A stretch of DNA of 64,000 nt, from NCBI RefSeq assembly GCF_009749525.1, contig NZ_WOAC01000026.1, positions 1-64,000 on the forward strand. The letters run 5' to 3'. The position numbers and the translations under genes are program-made. Of the stretch, positions 17,691 to 26,819 are shown one piece after another; position 1 is the first letter of the stretch, and the number at the start of each line of letters is the position of its first letter. The notes under the pieces were generated by a model. That model made no database searches. It was given only the letters and a program-made list of their open reading frames with translations, and was not told the origin of the DNA. This stretch comes from Mesorhizobium xinjiangense (GTDB taxonomy: Bacteria; Pseudomonadota; Alphaproteobacteria; Rhizobiales; Rhizobiaceae).

Positions 17691-19164
17691 TTAAAAACTC
17701 CCGATGAAGGTCCCCAGCACGATGATTACGGCGAGCGCGATGAACGGCCCCACCACCGCAACCATCGCGAGGTCGAGATAGGACTGCCTGTGGGTCAATC
17801 CGCAAATCGCCAGCAGCGTGATCACTGCGCCATTGTGCGGCAGCGTGTCGAGTCCGCCTGTCGCGATCGCCGCTACCCGGTGCAGAAGCTCCGGGTTGAT
17901 GCCGTTTGCTTCGGCCAATTGCAGGTAGGTATCGCCAAGGGTCGAAAGTGCAATGCTCAGGCCGCCTGAGGCCGAACCGGTCATGCCGGCCAGAACGTTG
18001 GTGGCAACCGCGAGTGAAATCAGCGGATTGTCGCCTCCGAGACCCAAGACAGCGTCGCGGATCAGAACAAACGCTGACATGGAAGCAATTACCGCACCGA
18101 AGCCGACCAGGCTGGCCGTATTGAAGATCGGCAGCAGCGAAGCGTTCGCACCGGAATCGATACTCGCCGTGAGCTGTGGCAGTCGCCGCCAGTTGAGGCC
18201 GATGACGGTCAGGATTGCGAGCGCTAGCTAGCGCGGCGATGACGGCCCATATGCCACGCACGTCGTCGATTGTGGTCGATCCGAACTCGGGCAGTGCCAG
18301 GAAGGCCGCATCCATTCGCGGGATGATGGAAAAGGTGAAGAGCAGGTTGAGGCCGATAACCAGGAACAGTGGCATAATCGCGACAAAAGGACCTGGCAGA
18401 TTCACCGGCTCGGTCTCGACCGACACCTCGCGCAAATCGAACCCTTCGCCCGCCGCACGTTCGCGCAGATAGCTGTCTTCCGATAGCGGATCGCCAGCGA
18501 CCGCCACGGACAACGAGGCGGGCTCTGCGCCATAGCCTTCATGCGCCAGCGCTTTTGCGCGGTGGGTCAGCCACCACATTCCGAACCCGAACATTACGAG
18601 GGCCGCGATGATACCGAGCCCGGGGGCTGCGAAGGCCGACGTACCGAAAAAGGGCATCGGGATGGTGTTCTGGATGGCGGGCGTTCCAGGCAGGGCTGTC
18701 ATCGTGAAACTGAAGGCCCCAAGCGCGACCGTGGCCGGAATAAGCCGTTTCGGGATGTCGGCATTGCGGAAAAGCGAGGTCGCGATAGGGTAGATGGCAA
18801 AGGCAACGACAAACAGCGAAACGCCGCCATAGGTCATCACTGCACAGGAGAGAACGACTGCCAGAATGGCGCGGTGCTCGCCAAGCACGCGGATGATCGA
18901 ACTAGCCATCACTTCGGCGCTTCCCGAGTCCTCCAGCAGTTTGCCGAACACGGCTCCAAGCAGGAATATCGGAAAGAACTGGACGATGAAGCCACCCGTG
19001 GCTTCCATGAATATCTGTGTGTAGCTCGCAAGAACCGGTCCGTCCCGCGTGGCCGCCACGGCAAGGATGGCCAGTGCAGGTGCCAGAATCAGCAAGCTGA
19101 CCCCGCGATATGCCAGAAAGATGAGCGCGCCAAGTACCGCGAAAATGATGAGGATCCCGAACAT
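17691..19164 (-). pseudogene. GntP-family permease with a 4-base frameshift
   Basis: The 5' part (19164 down to about 18233) encodes the first 310 residues of a GntP-type organic acid/H+ symporter, with FFPIFLLGAVFGKLLEDSGS, ALPGTPAIQNTIPMPFFGT and many helices. The frame then breaks at GCTAGCTAGC (18223-18232). Removing one CTAG unit restores a full-length reading: helices continue in the other frame with GFGAVIASMSAFVLIRDAV and end LGTFIGSF at 17691. So a tandem CTAG duplication split the gene. Three bases separate it from the patatin gene upstream, so it is operonic. GntP permeases beside patatin genes are often linked to 3-hydroxybutyrate use. Whether the break is real or a sequence error cannot be told here. 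Confidence 0.8.
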
Positions 19165-19167
19165 CCT

Positions 19168-20250
19168 TCACTCCCTCGCGGGGTTGTCGGTTGGTACGTC
19201 GTCGATCCATGGCAGCTTGAAACTGTCGCTGAACAGCTGGCCGAGATCGAGGGTCGAGCGGACGCCGAGGTCGTCGAAGTGCCGGTCAAGAAAACGCTCT
19301 GCCCAATTACGCCCGCGCTCCTTGAGATAGAGGAGATAGGTCCACTCGGCCGTAAGTTTGCTCGAGGCCTTCAGGTGCTGGATTTCTTCGTGGGCGTGGA
19401 TCAGATGAAGGTAGCTGTCACGATAGCGTTCGGATTCCAGTCCCTCCGCGTCGATGAGTTCATGCAGCAGATGAATCGAACGCAATTCCTTCAGGAGCGC
19501 AGAATTGAACGTTACTTCGTTCAACCGGTTTATGATTGCGCGGCCGGTTGTCGGCAGTTCCTCACGGACAAGCGGATTGATCTGGACGATGACGATGTCC
19601 CGGGTGGCCCGGTCGTCGACGAGCGGATAGAGCGCGGGGTTGCCAATATAGCCGCCATCCCAGTAGGCCTCGCCGTCGATCTCCACCGCCTTGAACATGA
19701 AGGGCAGGCAGGCCGACGCCATGACAGTGTCGACTGACAGGCCAGGTTGGGTGAACAGCTTGGCCCGGCCCGTGCGCACATTGGTGGCGGTCACGAACAC
19801 CCTGAGTCCGGTACATCGGTTCACTGCCTCGAAATCGATTGTTGCCGCAAGCAGGTCGCGCAGCGGATTGATGTCGAACGGGTTCAGTTCATAGGGAGAG
19901 AACTGCCGCGTGAGCTGTTCGAACCACAGATAGGCCGGGGAGTGGTCGAGGCTGAAATTGCTGAACATCCGGTCCCACATCGTGGGTTGAAGGGGGGACC
20001 AGCGTGCGGCGTCGCTCACCGCCTTCCAGAACCTTTCCAGTGCAGCGCGGCCTCCGTCGGCACCACCCTTGTCGAGCCCGTCCGCGACTACGACGGCATT
20101 CATCGCGCCAGCGCTCGTACCACTGATGCTGCAGACGCGGATGCGGCTGTCTTCGAGCAGACGATCCAACACGCCCCAAGTCAGAGCGCCGTGGGATCCT
20201 CCACCCTGAAGCGCGAGATCAATGCTCTTTGGTGTCGCTTGGTCGGGCAT
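19168..20250 (-). CDS. Patatin-like phospholipase
   Basis: A 360-residue cytoplasmic acyl hydrolase with a Ser-Asp dyad. Visible motifs: the oxyanion loop LQGGGSHGALTWGVLDRLLE, the nucleophile elbow GTSAG (Ser about residue 46), and the catalytic Asp in AYWDGGYIGNP. It should cleave acyl esters of phospholipids or storage polyester. It sits between a small coiled-coil protein and the GntP permease in one minus-strand operon. In other bacteria this patatin-GntP pair often includes a 3-hydroxybutyrate dehydrogenase, which is missing here; that comparison is from general knowledge. Confidence 0.92.
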   Translation of the reverse strand: MPDQATPKSIDLALQGGGSHGALTWGVLDRLLEDSRIRVCSISGTSAGAMNAVVVADGLDKGGADGGRAALERFWKAVSDAARWSPLQPTMWDRMFSNFSLDHSPAYLWFEQLTRQFSPYELNPFDINPLRDLLAATIDFEAVNRCTGLRVFVTATNVRTGRAKLFTQPGLSVDTVMASACLPFMFKAVEIDGEAYWDGGYIGNPALYPLVDDRATRDIVIVQINPLVREELPTTGRAIINRLNEVTFNSALLKELRSIHLLHELIDAEGLESERYRDSYLHLIHAHEEIQHLKASSKLTAEWTYLLYLKERGRNWAERFLDRHFDDLGVRSTLDLGQLFSDSFKLPWIDDVPTDNPARE

Positions 20251-20280
20251 GGTGTCATACCAGGAATATGTGGCCGTCGG

Positions 20281-20568
20281 CTAATCGCGGTCGTCGGTCC
20301 CGCGCCTTTGAGATGCTTCGAGCGATTCCAGCATCCGGTCAGTTGCCGACAGATGCCGATACAGCTCGTCCAGCAAGTCGTCGACCGTATCCATCTTCTC
20401 GCTGGCAACGGCGAAGACTTCTTGCGATGCAGCTCTGAGTTTGGGATCGGCAACCTTCTCCATCAACAGATCCAGTGCGTCATACCGATAGCGTGCGTGG
20501 GCGAGTGCATCCTTCAAGTCGATCACCTGCTTCCGAATGGGATCGAGTACTTCGCCCAAGTTGACCAT
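20281..20568 (-). CDS. Small helical protein upstream of patatin
   Basis: A 95-residue, almost wholly alpha-helical, charged protein (VLDPIRKQVIDLKDALAHARYRYDALDLL to LEASQRRGTDDRD). No membrane segment, signal or known motif. It lies 30 bases upstream of the patatin gene on the same strand and is probably co-transcribed. It may form a coiled coil and act as a partner of the lipase; I do not recognise a family. Confidence 0.55.
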   Translation of the reverse strand: MVNLGEVLDPIRKQVIDLKDALAHARYRYDALDLLMEKVADPKLRAASQEVFAVASEKMDTVDDLLDELYRHLSATDRMLESLEASQRRGTDDRD

Positions 20569-20737
20569 TTCGATTTCTCCAGGCAGTTGGCGACAGACTA
20601 CCGCGTTGGCCGCAATTGCGCATGACAGTGTTCATTGGGCGGCCCTGCGATCTGTGAACGAGCCAAGTCAAACTCCCGAAAAGGCATTCCCCGCGCCTCC
20701 GCCCGACCTAGGTCCGCTGGACGAGCGCGAAAAGGCC

Positions 20738-23047
20738 CTATTGCGGCAATGCATAAGCAATGACGTAGTCGCCGGCCTTGGTGCCGATGGAGCCGTGACC
20801 TCCGGCGACGATGACGACAATCTGCCGTCCATCCGCAGTCTCATAGGTCATGGGTGTCGACTGGCCGCCAGCCGGCAGGCGCGCCTGCCATAGGACGTCA
20901 CCGCTGGTCAGGTCATAGGCGCGGATATAATTGTCAACGGTCGCTGCCAGGAAGGCCACGCCACCCGCAGTGATGATCGGCCCGCCGATTCCCGGAACGC
21001 CGACCTTGAAGGGCAAGGGCAGGGGCGTCATGTCGTAGACGGTGCCGTTGCGGTGCTTCCAGGCGATATTGCCCGTACGCAGGTCTGCTCCCGCCACATA
21101 GCCCCATGGCGGTGACTGGCAGGGAATGCCGATCGGTGACAGGAATGGCCCCATGACGATGGCATAGGGTGCACCCTCGTTGCGGTTGAGCCCTTGTTCG
21201 CTGGCCTTCTCATCGTCACCGGGCGGCGGAACCTCGGCACGCGGGACGAGGCGCGAGGTGAAGGCGAGATAGGTCGGCATGCCGAACATCACCTGGCGCA
21301 CCGGGTCGACCGCGACGCCGCCCCAGTTGAAGACACCGAAATTACCCGGAAAAACCAATGTTCCTTCGAGCGAGGGCGGCGTGTAGCGGCCCTCGTAACG
21401 CAGCCGGCGGAAAGCGATGCGGCAAACAAGCTGGTCAAAGAGCGTGATGCCCCACATGTCCTTGTCGGTGAGCGGGTCGGGCATGAAGGTGAGGGCGGAA
21501 ACGGGTTGCGTCGGGGCGGTGAATTCCCCCTCGATCGCCCCGCCCGGCGCATCCACCTCCGTCACCGGCAGGATGGGTTCGCCAGTGCGGCGATCGAGTA
21601 CATAGATGTCGCCCTGCTTGGTCGGCCCCACCAGCGCCGGAACAAGACCGTCGTCGGTAGTCACGTCGACCAGCGAAGGCTGCGCCGGCACGTCCATGTC
21701 CCAAAGGTCGTGGTGGACGGTCTGGTGAACCCAGCGCAGCCGGCCAGTATCAAGCTCCAACGCGACGATGGAAGAGGAGAACCGCTCCACATTCTCACTG
21801 CGTCCAGCGCCCAGCTGGTCAGGCGTCTGGTTGCCGAGCGGCAGATAGACGAGGCCGAGTTCCTCGTCCGCGCTCGCGGTCGACCACATGTTGGGGGAAT
21901 TGGCGGTATAGGTCTCGTCGGGCCCGAGTGGTTCCGTCTGATCCGGATTGCCGGAATCCCAGTTCCAGACCAGATCGCCTGAGCGTGCGTCAAAGGCACG
22001 GATAACACCGGACGGCGACTCGACAGAATAGTTGTCGTTGACCGCACCGCCGACGATGATCTTTCCACCTGCAATGAGCGGCGCTGAGGTGGAATAGTAG
22101 TAGCCGGATGGCTTGAAGGGCATGTTCTCATAAAGGTCGACCGTGCCCAGATTGCCGAATTGCGGGCAGATCTCGCCATTTTCCGCATCAAGCGCGATAA
22201 GTCGCGCATCTGATGTCGGGAGATAGACACGCGTGGCACAAGAGGTGCCAGGGGTTGCCTCTTCGTCGGCGAAATACGATACGCCCCGGCAGGTCTGGTG
22301 TTGTCGGTCACTGTCGAGGCCGATCTCGGGGTCGAAGCGCCAGAGTTCTTCGCCAGACGTCGCATCGATGGCAATGGCGAAGTTGTGCGGTGTGCAGATG
22401 TAGAGCTTGTCACGCACCTTCAGCGGCGTCACCTGATAGGTTGTCTCCGGTACATCGTCAGAAGTGCGGACATCGCCAGTCTGGTATGTCCAGACGACCT
22501 CCATATCGGCGACATTCTCGGTTGTGATCTGGTCCAGCGGTGAATAGCGCTGACCGGCTTGGGTGCGTCCGTAGAACCACCATTCCTCCGCCGGCACGCC
22601 GCCAATGCCCGGCGCGCTGTTAGCCGCTTCGACAGGCAAGGCTCCGGATATGCCATGCGGATCCGTCAGCAACGAATAGCCGGCGGCCACGATCGTGGCG
22701 AGCACCGCGACGCCGAGCGCAGCTGTGCCCGACCCTTGCAGTTTCCTGCGGATCACGGGCATCAGCAGCCAAAGTCCGATCAGTACGATGACGCCGCCGC
22801 GCGGACCGAGTCTCCACCAGTCGAATCCCACTTCCCAGACCGCCCAGGCGAGGGTCCCCACGATCAACAGCGCATAGACCCAGAGCGCCGCACCACTGCG
22901 CCGGAAAAGCAGTGTCGCCGTAACCAGGAAGGCAAGCCCGGCGATCAGATAGTACCAACTCCCTCCGAGCGCGATCAGCCAAATGCCGCCGGCACCGACC
23001 GCCAGCCCGATGAGTGTCAGAATGAGCGACGTGACAGCAATCGCCAT
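20738..23047 (-). CDS. gcd: Membrane-bound PQQ-dependent glucose/quinate-type dehydrogenase
   Basis: A 769-residue quinoprotein close to the usual 790-800 residues of the membrane glucose dehydrogenase. The first 115 residues form about five helices (SWYYLIAGLAFLVTATLLF and so on) that anchor it and take electrons to ubiquinone. The rest is an eight-bladed PQQ propeller facing the periplasm: EWWFYGRTQAGQRYSPLDQI, HHDLWDMDVPAQPSL and DRRTGEPILPV are blade and cofactor motifs. It oxidises aldose sugars (or quinate/shikimate) outside the cytoplasm and acidifies the medium. A strong AAAGGAG precedes the start. No pqq genes are in the window. Confidence 0.92.
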   Translation of the reverse strand: MAIAVTSLILTLIGLAVGAGGIWLIALGGSWYYLIAGLAFLVTATLLFRRSGAALWVYALLIVGTLAWAVWEVGFDWWRLGPRGGVIVLIGLWLLMPVIRRKLQGSGTAALGVAVLATIVAAGYSLLTDPHGISGALPVEAANSAPGIGGVPAEEWWFYGRTQAGQRYSPLDQITTENVADMEVVWTYQTGDVRTSDDVPETTYQVTPLKVRDKLYICTPHNFAIAIDATSGEELWRFDPEIGLDSDRQHQTCRGVSYFADEEATPGTSCATRVYLPTSDARLIALDAENGEICPQFGNLGTVDLYENMPFKPSGYYYSTSAPLIAGGKIIVGGAVNDNYSVESPSGVIRAFDARSGDLVWNWDSGNPDQTEPLGPDETYTANSPNMWSTASADEELGLVYLPLGNQTPDQLGAGRSENVERFSSSIVALELDTGRLRWVHQTVHHDLWDMDVPAQPSLVDVTTDDGLVPALVGPTKQGDIYVLDRRTGEPILPVTEVDAPGGAIEGEFTAPTQPVSALTFMPDPLTDKDMWGITLFDQLVCRIAFRRLRYEGRYTPPSLEGTLVFPGNFGVFNWGGVAVDPVRQVMFGMPTYLAFTSRLVPRAEVPPPGDDEKASEQGLNRNEGAPYAIVMGPFLSPIGIPCQSPPWGYVAGADLRTGNIAWKHRNGTVYDMTPLPLPFKVGVPGIGGPIITAGGVAFLAATVDNYIRAYDLTSGDVLWQARLPAGGQSTPMTYETADGRQIVVIVAGGHGSIGTKAGDYVIAYALPQ

Positions 23048-23798
23048 GAGTGCGTCTCCTTTTTCTCTATGGGAAGACGTCGGCGTGCGACGGCCGTGCT
23101 CCTTTGACGGCGCATTGCAGATCGCGCGGACTTCCTAATCCTAGCGCGTGATTCAGGATGAGCAGCCGAGTACAGAGAGGGGATCTTGATATCGATAGGC
23201 GGCATTGCCTACTCTCCATCAGCCCGTGCGCACCCCGTTGCAAGACCGTGCTACAACCTTACGATGAAATGCCGTGCAACACAATGTTTGTCCGTATGGA
23301 CGATGTCGCGGAAGGGCGCGAGAGATCGCTTTGTTTGTCCCATCGCGTCGCATGCGTTTGCTCCCTGTCGTCAGGACTGCGGGACAAATGACGCGACAAA
23401 TAGGTCGTGGATCGAGCCCACTAAACGGGGTGCAGCCGAAACGGAACCGAACTGGTGACTCAGAACCGTGACAACCAGACAAGTGAAAGAAGCGGGTCTG
23501 CCTGGAGGAATCCGCTAGAACAGCGTGAAAATGAGATCCGACTCCTTGCCAAGCTCGACCCCGTAAGGACGTGTATTCTCATCCAGGAAGTCGAAACTGG
23601 CAAACTGAAACGAGTGTAACGCGCTCATGTCAGTCAATCGTAATATTGCCGATAGGGGGTGAAAGGTCTAGAATTAAAGCTGTGGTTGTACTTTAGAGTT
23701 TACGCATATGCATCGATGATTGAACAGAAACTCCGTTCCAACCAGAGCATTCTGGTTGCACGTATGCCATGTCGATTCCAGCCTTGGAAGGTTCTCGC
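23048..23798. other. Long gap without a gene
   Basis: About 750 bases between gcd and a small membrane protein. Open frames here are short, overlap on both strands and resemble nothing known. No repeat or operator could be made out. Confidence 0.45.
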
Positions 23799-23984
23799 AT
23801 GAGGATGAATACCTGGCCCCGTTGGCTTCAAAAGGTTTTCCTGGCGGTGGCAGCTCTCGCAGGTGGCACTGTGTGGGGGCTGAGCGTAGCAATGATGCAT
23901 GCTCCAATGTGGTTGATCTTGTCGGGAGGAGTCGTTGTCGCAGTGTTCATATTCACCTTCTTCGGAAAGGAGGACCCGGACTGA
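23799..23984 (+). CDS. 61-residue two-span membrane protein
   Basis: A small protein with two hydrophobic helices: VFLAVAALAGGTVWGLSVAMM and MWLILSGGVVVAVFIFTFFG, with a basic start (MRMNTWPRWLQK) and acidic end (KEDPD). GGAAGG eight bases before ATG 23799 supports this start; an in-frame ATG at 23769 has no such site. Function unknown. Confidence 0.55.
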   Translation: MRMNTWPRWLQKVFLAVAALAGGTVWGLSVAMMHAPMWLILSGGVVVAVFIFTFFGKEDPD

Positions 23985-24123
23985 TCGACCGGTGATCGGT
24001 TCGACATCGATCCGCGCAGGAATTCAGTCAGGACCGAACATGTACGAATTGGTCTATCGTATATCGATACTCTTCCAACGTCCGCGGAAGGTGCCGATTC
24101 TTGTGCAGCAAGAGGAGAATCGC

Positions 24124-24360
24124 ATGCGATTTTCAAGCATAGTTCTTGCGCTGTTCCTGGTTGGCTGCCAGAGCCAAGGCGGGTCGATCTACCGCGCCCC
24201 CTCGCAACAGAACGAAGTGGCATGTCTTGCCGGAACTGCCACGGGAGCGGTTGTTGGTGGCTTGGTCGGCAGTACTATCGGCGCAGGCCGCGACCGCACT
24301 CTGGCGACAGCGGCAGGAGTTGGCATTGGCTCGGTTGCGGGCAACCAACTCTCATGCTGA
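24124..24360 (+). CDS. Glycine-zipper outer-membrane lipoprotein
   Basis: A 78-residue lipoprotein. The signal ends in a lipobox LVGC (Cys about residue 15). The mature part holds a glycine zipper of the Rickettsia 17 kDa/SlyB type: GTATGAVVGGLVGSTIGAG and AAGVGIGSVAGN. Such proteins insert a helical hairpin in the outer membrane and appear under envelope stress. AAGAGGAG lies upstream. It is followed by an EF-hand protein 17 bases on. Confidence 0.82.
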   Translation: MRFSSIVLALFLVGCQSQGGSIYRAPSQQNEVACLAGTATGAVVGGLVGSTIGAGRDRTLATAAGVGIGSVAGNQLSC

Positions 24361-24377
24361 CTGATTGGGAGAACGTG

Positions 24378-24734
24378 ATGCACCACAATCAAATTGCACT
24401 GGGTTTCGTCGCAGCCATCTTGCTGGCTGGGCCGGCCACGGGTCAGGTCAGTGCGCCGCTTACGCAACAACAGGCCGACTTCCTCGACCGGAACAGCGAC
24501 GGTGCCGTCAGTCCTGATGAATACCACGACTATCTGGGGAATGCCTTCCAATATCTGGACACCGACAGGAACGGATCGCTCGGTCGCAATGAGGTGGAAG
24601 ACCTGATGTCCGACGACCAATTCTCTTCCATAGACAGTGATGGAAACGGCCAGGCGAGCCGGCAGGAATTCCTGAATCAGGGCCAGAGGGACTTCGCAAC
24701 AGCGGATAAGGATGCCTCCGGGCAGTTGGAGTAG
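24378..24734 (+). CDS. Secreted EF-hand calcium-binding protein
   Basis: A 118-residue exported protein with a signal peptide (cleavage near ATG-QV, residue 23) and four EF-hand loops: DRNSDGAVSPDEY, DTDRNGSLGRNEV, DSDGNGQASRQEF and a shorter DKDASGQLE at the end. The first three have full Asp/Asn/Glu sets for calcium. GGGAG seven bases upstream fixes the start. It probably binds calcium in the periplasm; partner unknown. It likely shares a transcript with the lipoprotein gene before it. Confidence 0.85.
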   Translation: MHHNQIALGFVAAILLAGPATGQVSAPLTQQQADFLDRNSDGAVSPDEYHDYLGNAFQYLDTDRNGSLGRNEVEDLMSDDQFSSIDSDGNGQASRQEFLNQGQRDFATADKDASGQLE

Positions 24735-24886
24735 CATTGCCACACCCGTTGTCGCAACGGCATGCCGTGCGCCACTACGGGATTGAGGTGGATGACGTGT
24801 AGCAAGATTTGACTGGAGGTTACCCTTATAAGAATGGAGCGACGGTTTGCCAGTACTCCTGCTGTAGCCAATGAGGGAGCTCAAAT

Positions 24887-24979
24887 ATGTCATATGCTTC
24901 GTGGTCAGCAAATGCTCCCGGCGGTTCGATGGCCGCGGCTCAGTCAAAATGGCAGTGGCCGGCCAAACAAATAGGGTAG
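24887..24979 (+). CDS. Possible 30-residue peptide
   Basis: A 30-codon frame after GAGGGAG, encoding MSYASWSANAPGG, then a Trp/Lys-rich end (SKWQWPAKQIG). It overlaps the end of the minus-strand membrane gene. It looks like the start of a longer protein cut short. Evidence is limited to the ribosome site and the composition. Confidence 0.22.
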   Translation: MSYASWSANAPGGSMAAAQSKWQWPAKQIG

Positions 24980-25114
24980 GAACTTGGCGGCGGGTACGCC
25001 GACAATAATCAGCGCCAAAACGACCAGCGCAATGATCCTGAACGTCGAGAACCGGCCGTCTGCTTGCTTCCGGCTGATGCGCCTCCATAGGCCCAACCGT
25101 TGATCGTGAGGCAT
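24944..25114 (-). CDS. 56-residue single-span membrane protein
   Basis: A polar basic N-terminus (MPHDQRLGLWRRISRKQADGR) is followed by one hydrophobic helix (IIALVVLALIIVGVPAAKFL) and a short PYLFGRPL end. The frame extends upstream to 25360 but the added residues look random. GGGAG lies about 11 bases before the ATG. No family recognised; probably an inner-membrane peptide. Confidence 0.45.
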   Translation of the reverse strand: MPHDQRLGLWRRISRKQADGRFSTFRIIALVVLALIIVGVPAAKFLPYLFGRPLPF

Positions 25115-25344
25115 GGTCGCGCACTCCCGTCTTTCGCGTGGATTGTCCTCCAAATGGCACCCAAGGTCCATCCCGATGGAGGGACTCGAAGATCTCGGGC
25201 CGATTACTGCGTCAGCAATCGAATGAAGACTTTCGTTTTTGCCGACTTCATGGACGAAGATGGCGGTTCTCGGCGCGTGGAAGAGACGGTTCTGCGAGCT
25301 CCGGTCCGTGCGCTTATGAGTGCCTGCAACGCCGCCTGGTAGCT

Positions 25345-25905
25345 CCCAAAGGTCCAGCAAGCCTGAAGCTTTTGGAACAGGCTCTGGCCGAGCCAGATAT
25401 CGATCTGCCCGGCCCGGTGCGCGAGATGGGCCCGCCCTACCTGAAACAGATTGGTGGTCTGACCGATATCATCGAACAACTCGCCGATGACCTCGAAAGC
25501 GCATCCAAGACAGATGGGGAGCTGCGACGCTTGTGCACCGTGCCCGGGATCGGCCCGGTGACCGCCGGCGCGATTGCTGCCTTCGCGCTGGAGCTCGAGA
25601 CCTTCGAGAACGGGCGAAACTTTGCCGCCTGGCTCGGCTTGGTCCCTCGACAGAGATCGACTGGGGGCAAGGCCCGACTTGGGGCCGTAAGCAAGATGGG
25701 TCAATGCGACATTCGCAAGCTGCTGATCGTTGGAGCCATGAGCGTGATCCGATGGGTTGTGCGCAAGGGCCGCAGTGCAAATCGCTGGCTGGCAAATCTC
25801 GTTGCGCGCAAGCCGAGGATGGTGGCTGCGGTTGCATTGGCCAACAATATGGCGCGCATGATCTGGGCTATGACGACAAAGGGACAGAACTACAGAATGG
25901 CGTGA
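25345..25905 (+). pseudogene. IS110-family transposase, C-terminal part
   Basis: About 185 residues of the C-terminal Transposase_20 domain of an IS110-type transposase: RRLCTVPGIGPVTAGAIAAF (helix-hairpin-helix), NFAAWLGLVPRQRSTGGKARLG, then WLANLVARKPRMVAAVALAN and MARMIWAM. The N-terminal RuvC-like DEDD domain is missing, so it cannot be active. About 300 bases after the stop look like the right flank of the element and carry no gene. Confidence 0.85.
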
Positions 25906-26220
25906 ACTCAGCCGGTGACGACTGAGGAAACGGCATGGCCGCAAGGCCAGGGGGCAAGGTGATCGACCGACGGAGTAAGCGACACGGACTTCATAGTTCA
26001 AGGCGGGGACACCCAGTCCCGGGGCTCGAGCGTTATAGCTCTCTGAACCGATGTGGGCCTTGCCTTCCGAACAGCGTACCGGCCCGTGGCGTCAGACTTG
26101 CCACATCGAGAGGCCTGACACACGACCGATTGAAGCCCTGCCGGAACGTCGAAAAATCAGCTTGCAAAACCGGGGGCATCGACACACATGCCGGGATTGT
26201 CCACGGGCGTTTCGTCTGAG
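25906..26220. other. Probable IS110 right flank
   Basis: Non-coding stretch between the IS110 and IS3 transposase fragments. I see no gene here; the part next to the IS110 stop probably belongs to that element. No terminal inverted repeats were seen, as expected for IS110. Confidence 0.4.
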
Positions 26221-26400
26221 TCACGACGCCATGGCCGGCTCTTCCAGCATGGCGTGGTAGCGTTCCTCGGTTTCCGCCTGCGGGATGTTGCCGATGGGCT
26301 CGAGCAGCCGGCGATTTTTGAACCAGTCCACCCGTTCCAGCGTCGCGAACTCGACGGCTTCGAACGTCCCGATCTCGACGGCTTCGAAGCTCCGCCACGA
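26221..26400 (-). pseudogene. IS3-family transposase, C-terminal tip
   Basis: The last 60 residues of an IS3 OrfB integrase: FATLERVDWFKNRRLLEPIG followed by NIPQAETEERYHAML and a short end. The catalytic DDE core is absent. The segment FEAVE occurs twice in tandem (FEAVEIGTFEAVEFATLE), which points to a short internal duplication (24 bases) after decay began. Confidence 0.75.
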
Positions 26401-26819
26401 CCCGCGGCGGCGAATGCAAACTGCCGAACCGCCTCGCGGCTCTGACCAGGATGCCACGTTCCGCAAGGAGATCGGTCACGTCTGCCGTGCTCAGGGCGGG
26501 GAAGAAGATCTTCCCTACTCATGCTCCATCAATATGGACCCAGGAACACTGGCGCAACTTGGCAAAACCCGACAGGAAGGTTCTTGTCCAACTATACTAA
26601 AGGAGGCATAATGCAATTCGAGGTGGAATTGACCTGAACCGTGGGCGGCAAAATCGGCTCCTTCAGTCGAGACCACAAAGTGGAGGGACGTTTGCCATCG
26701 GCGTTGTGCACATCGGATATGATGCTTGTTAGTGGGCGGCAGTTGGTCGCTTACCTTTAGACAGACATATATCACTGTTGTTTTCCGGGCGGGCTTGGGC
26801 AGATCGAGGGGATAACCAG
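26401..26819. other. Leader region upstream of the autotransporter operon
   Basis: No gene is visible. It includes a strong AAAGGAGG followed by an 8-codon frame at about 26611-26637, which I treat as chance or a decayed gene start, and a possible promoter nearer the autotransporter gene. Confidence 0.35.
26743..26771 (+). promoter_or_regulatory. Possible sigma-70-type promoter of the autotransporter operon
   Basis: TTGGTC (26743-26748) and CATATA (26766-26771) are 17 bases apart and lie about 50 bases before the autotransporter start. Both boxes are imperfect. It is the best candidate seen in the leader. Confidence 0.25.

Noticed and set aside
24832..24981. 49-codon frame starting after TGGAGG
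   Set aside because: Ribosome site is far from the ATG and the translation looks random; it overlaps a better small frame.
26611..26637. Eight-codon frame after AAAGGAGG upstream of the autotransporter
   Set aside because: Too short to judge, no regulatory amino-acid bias, and no attenuator hairpin seen after it.
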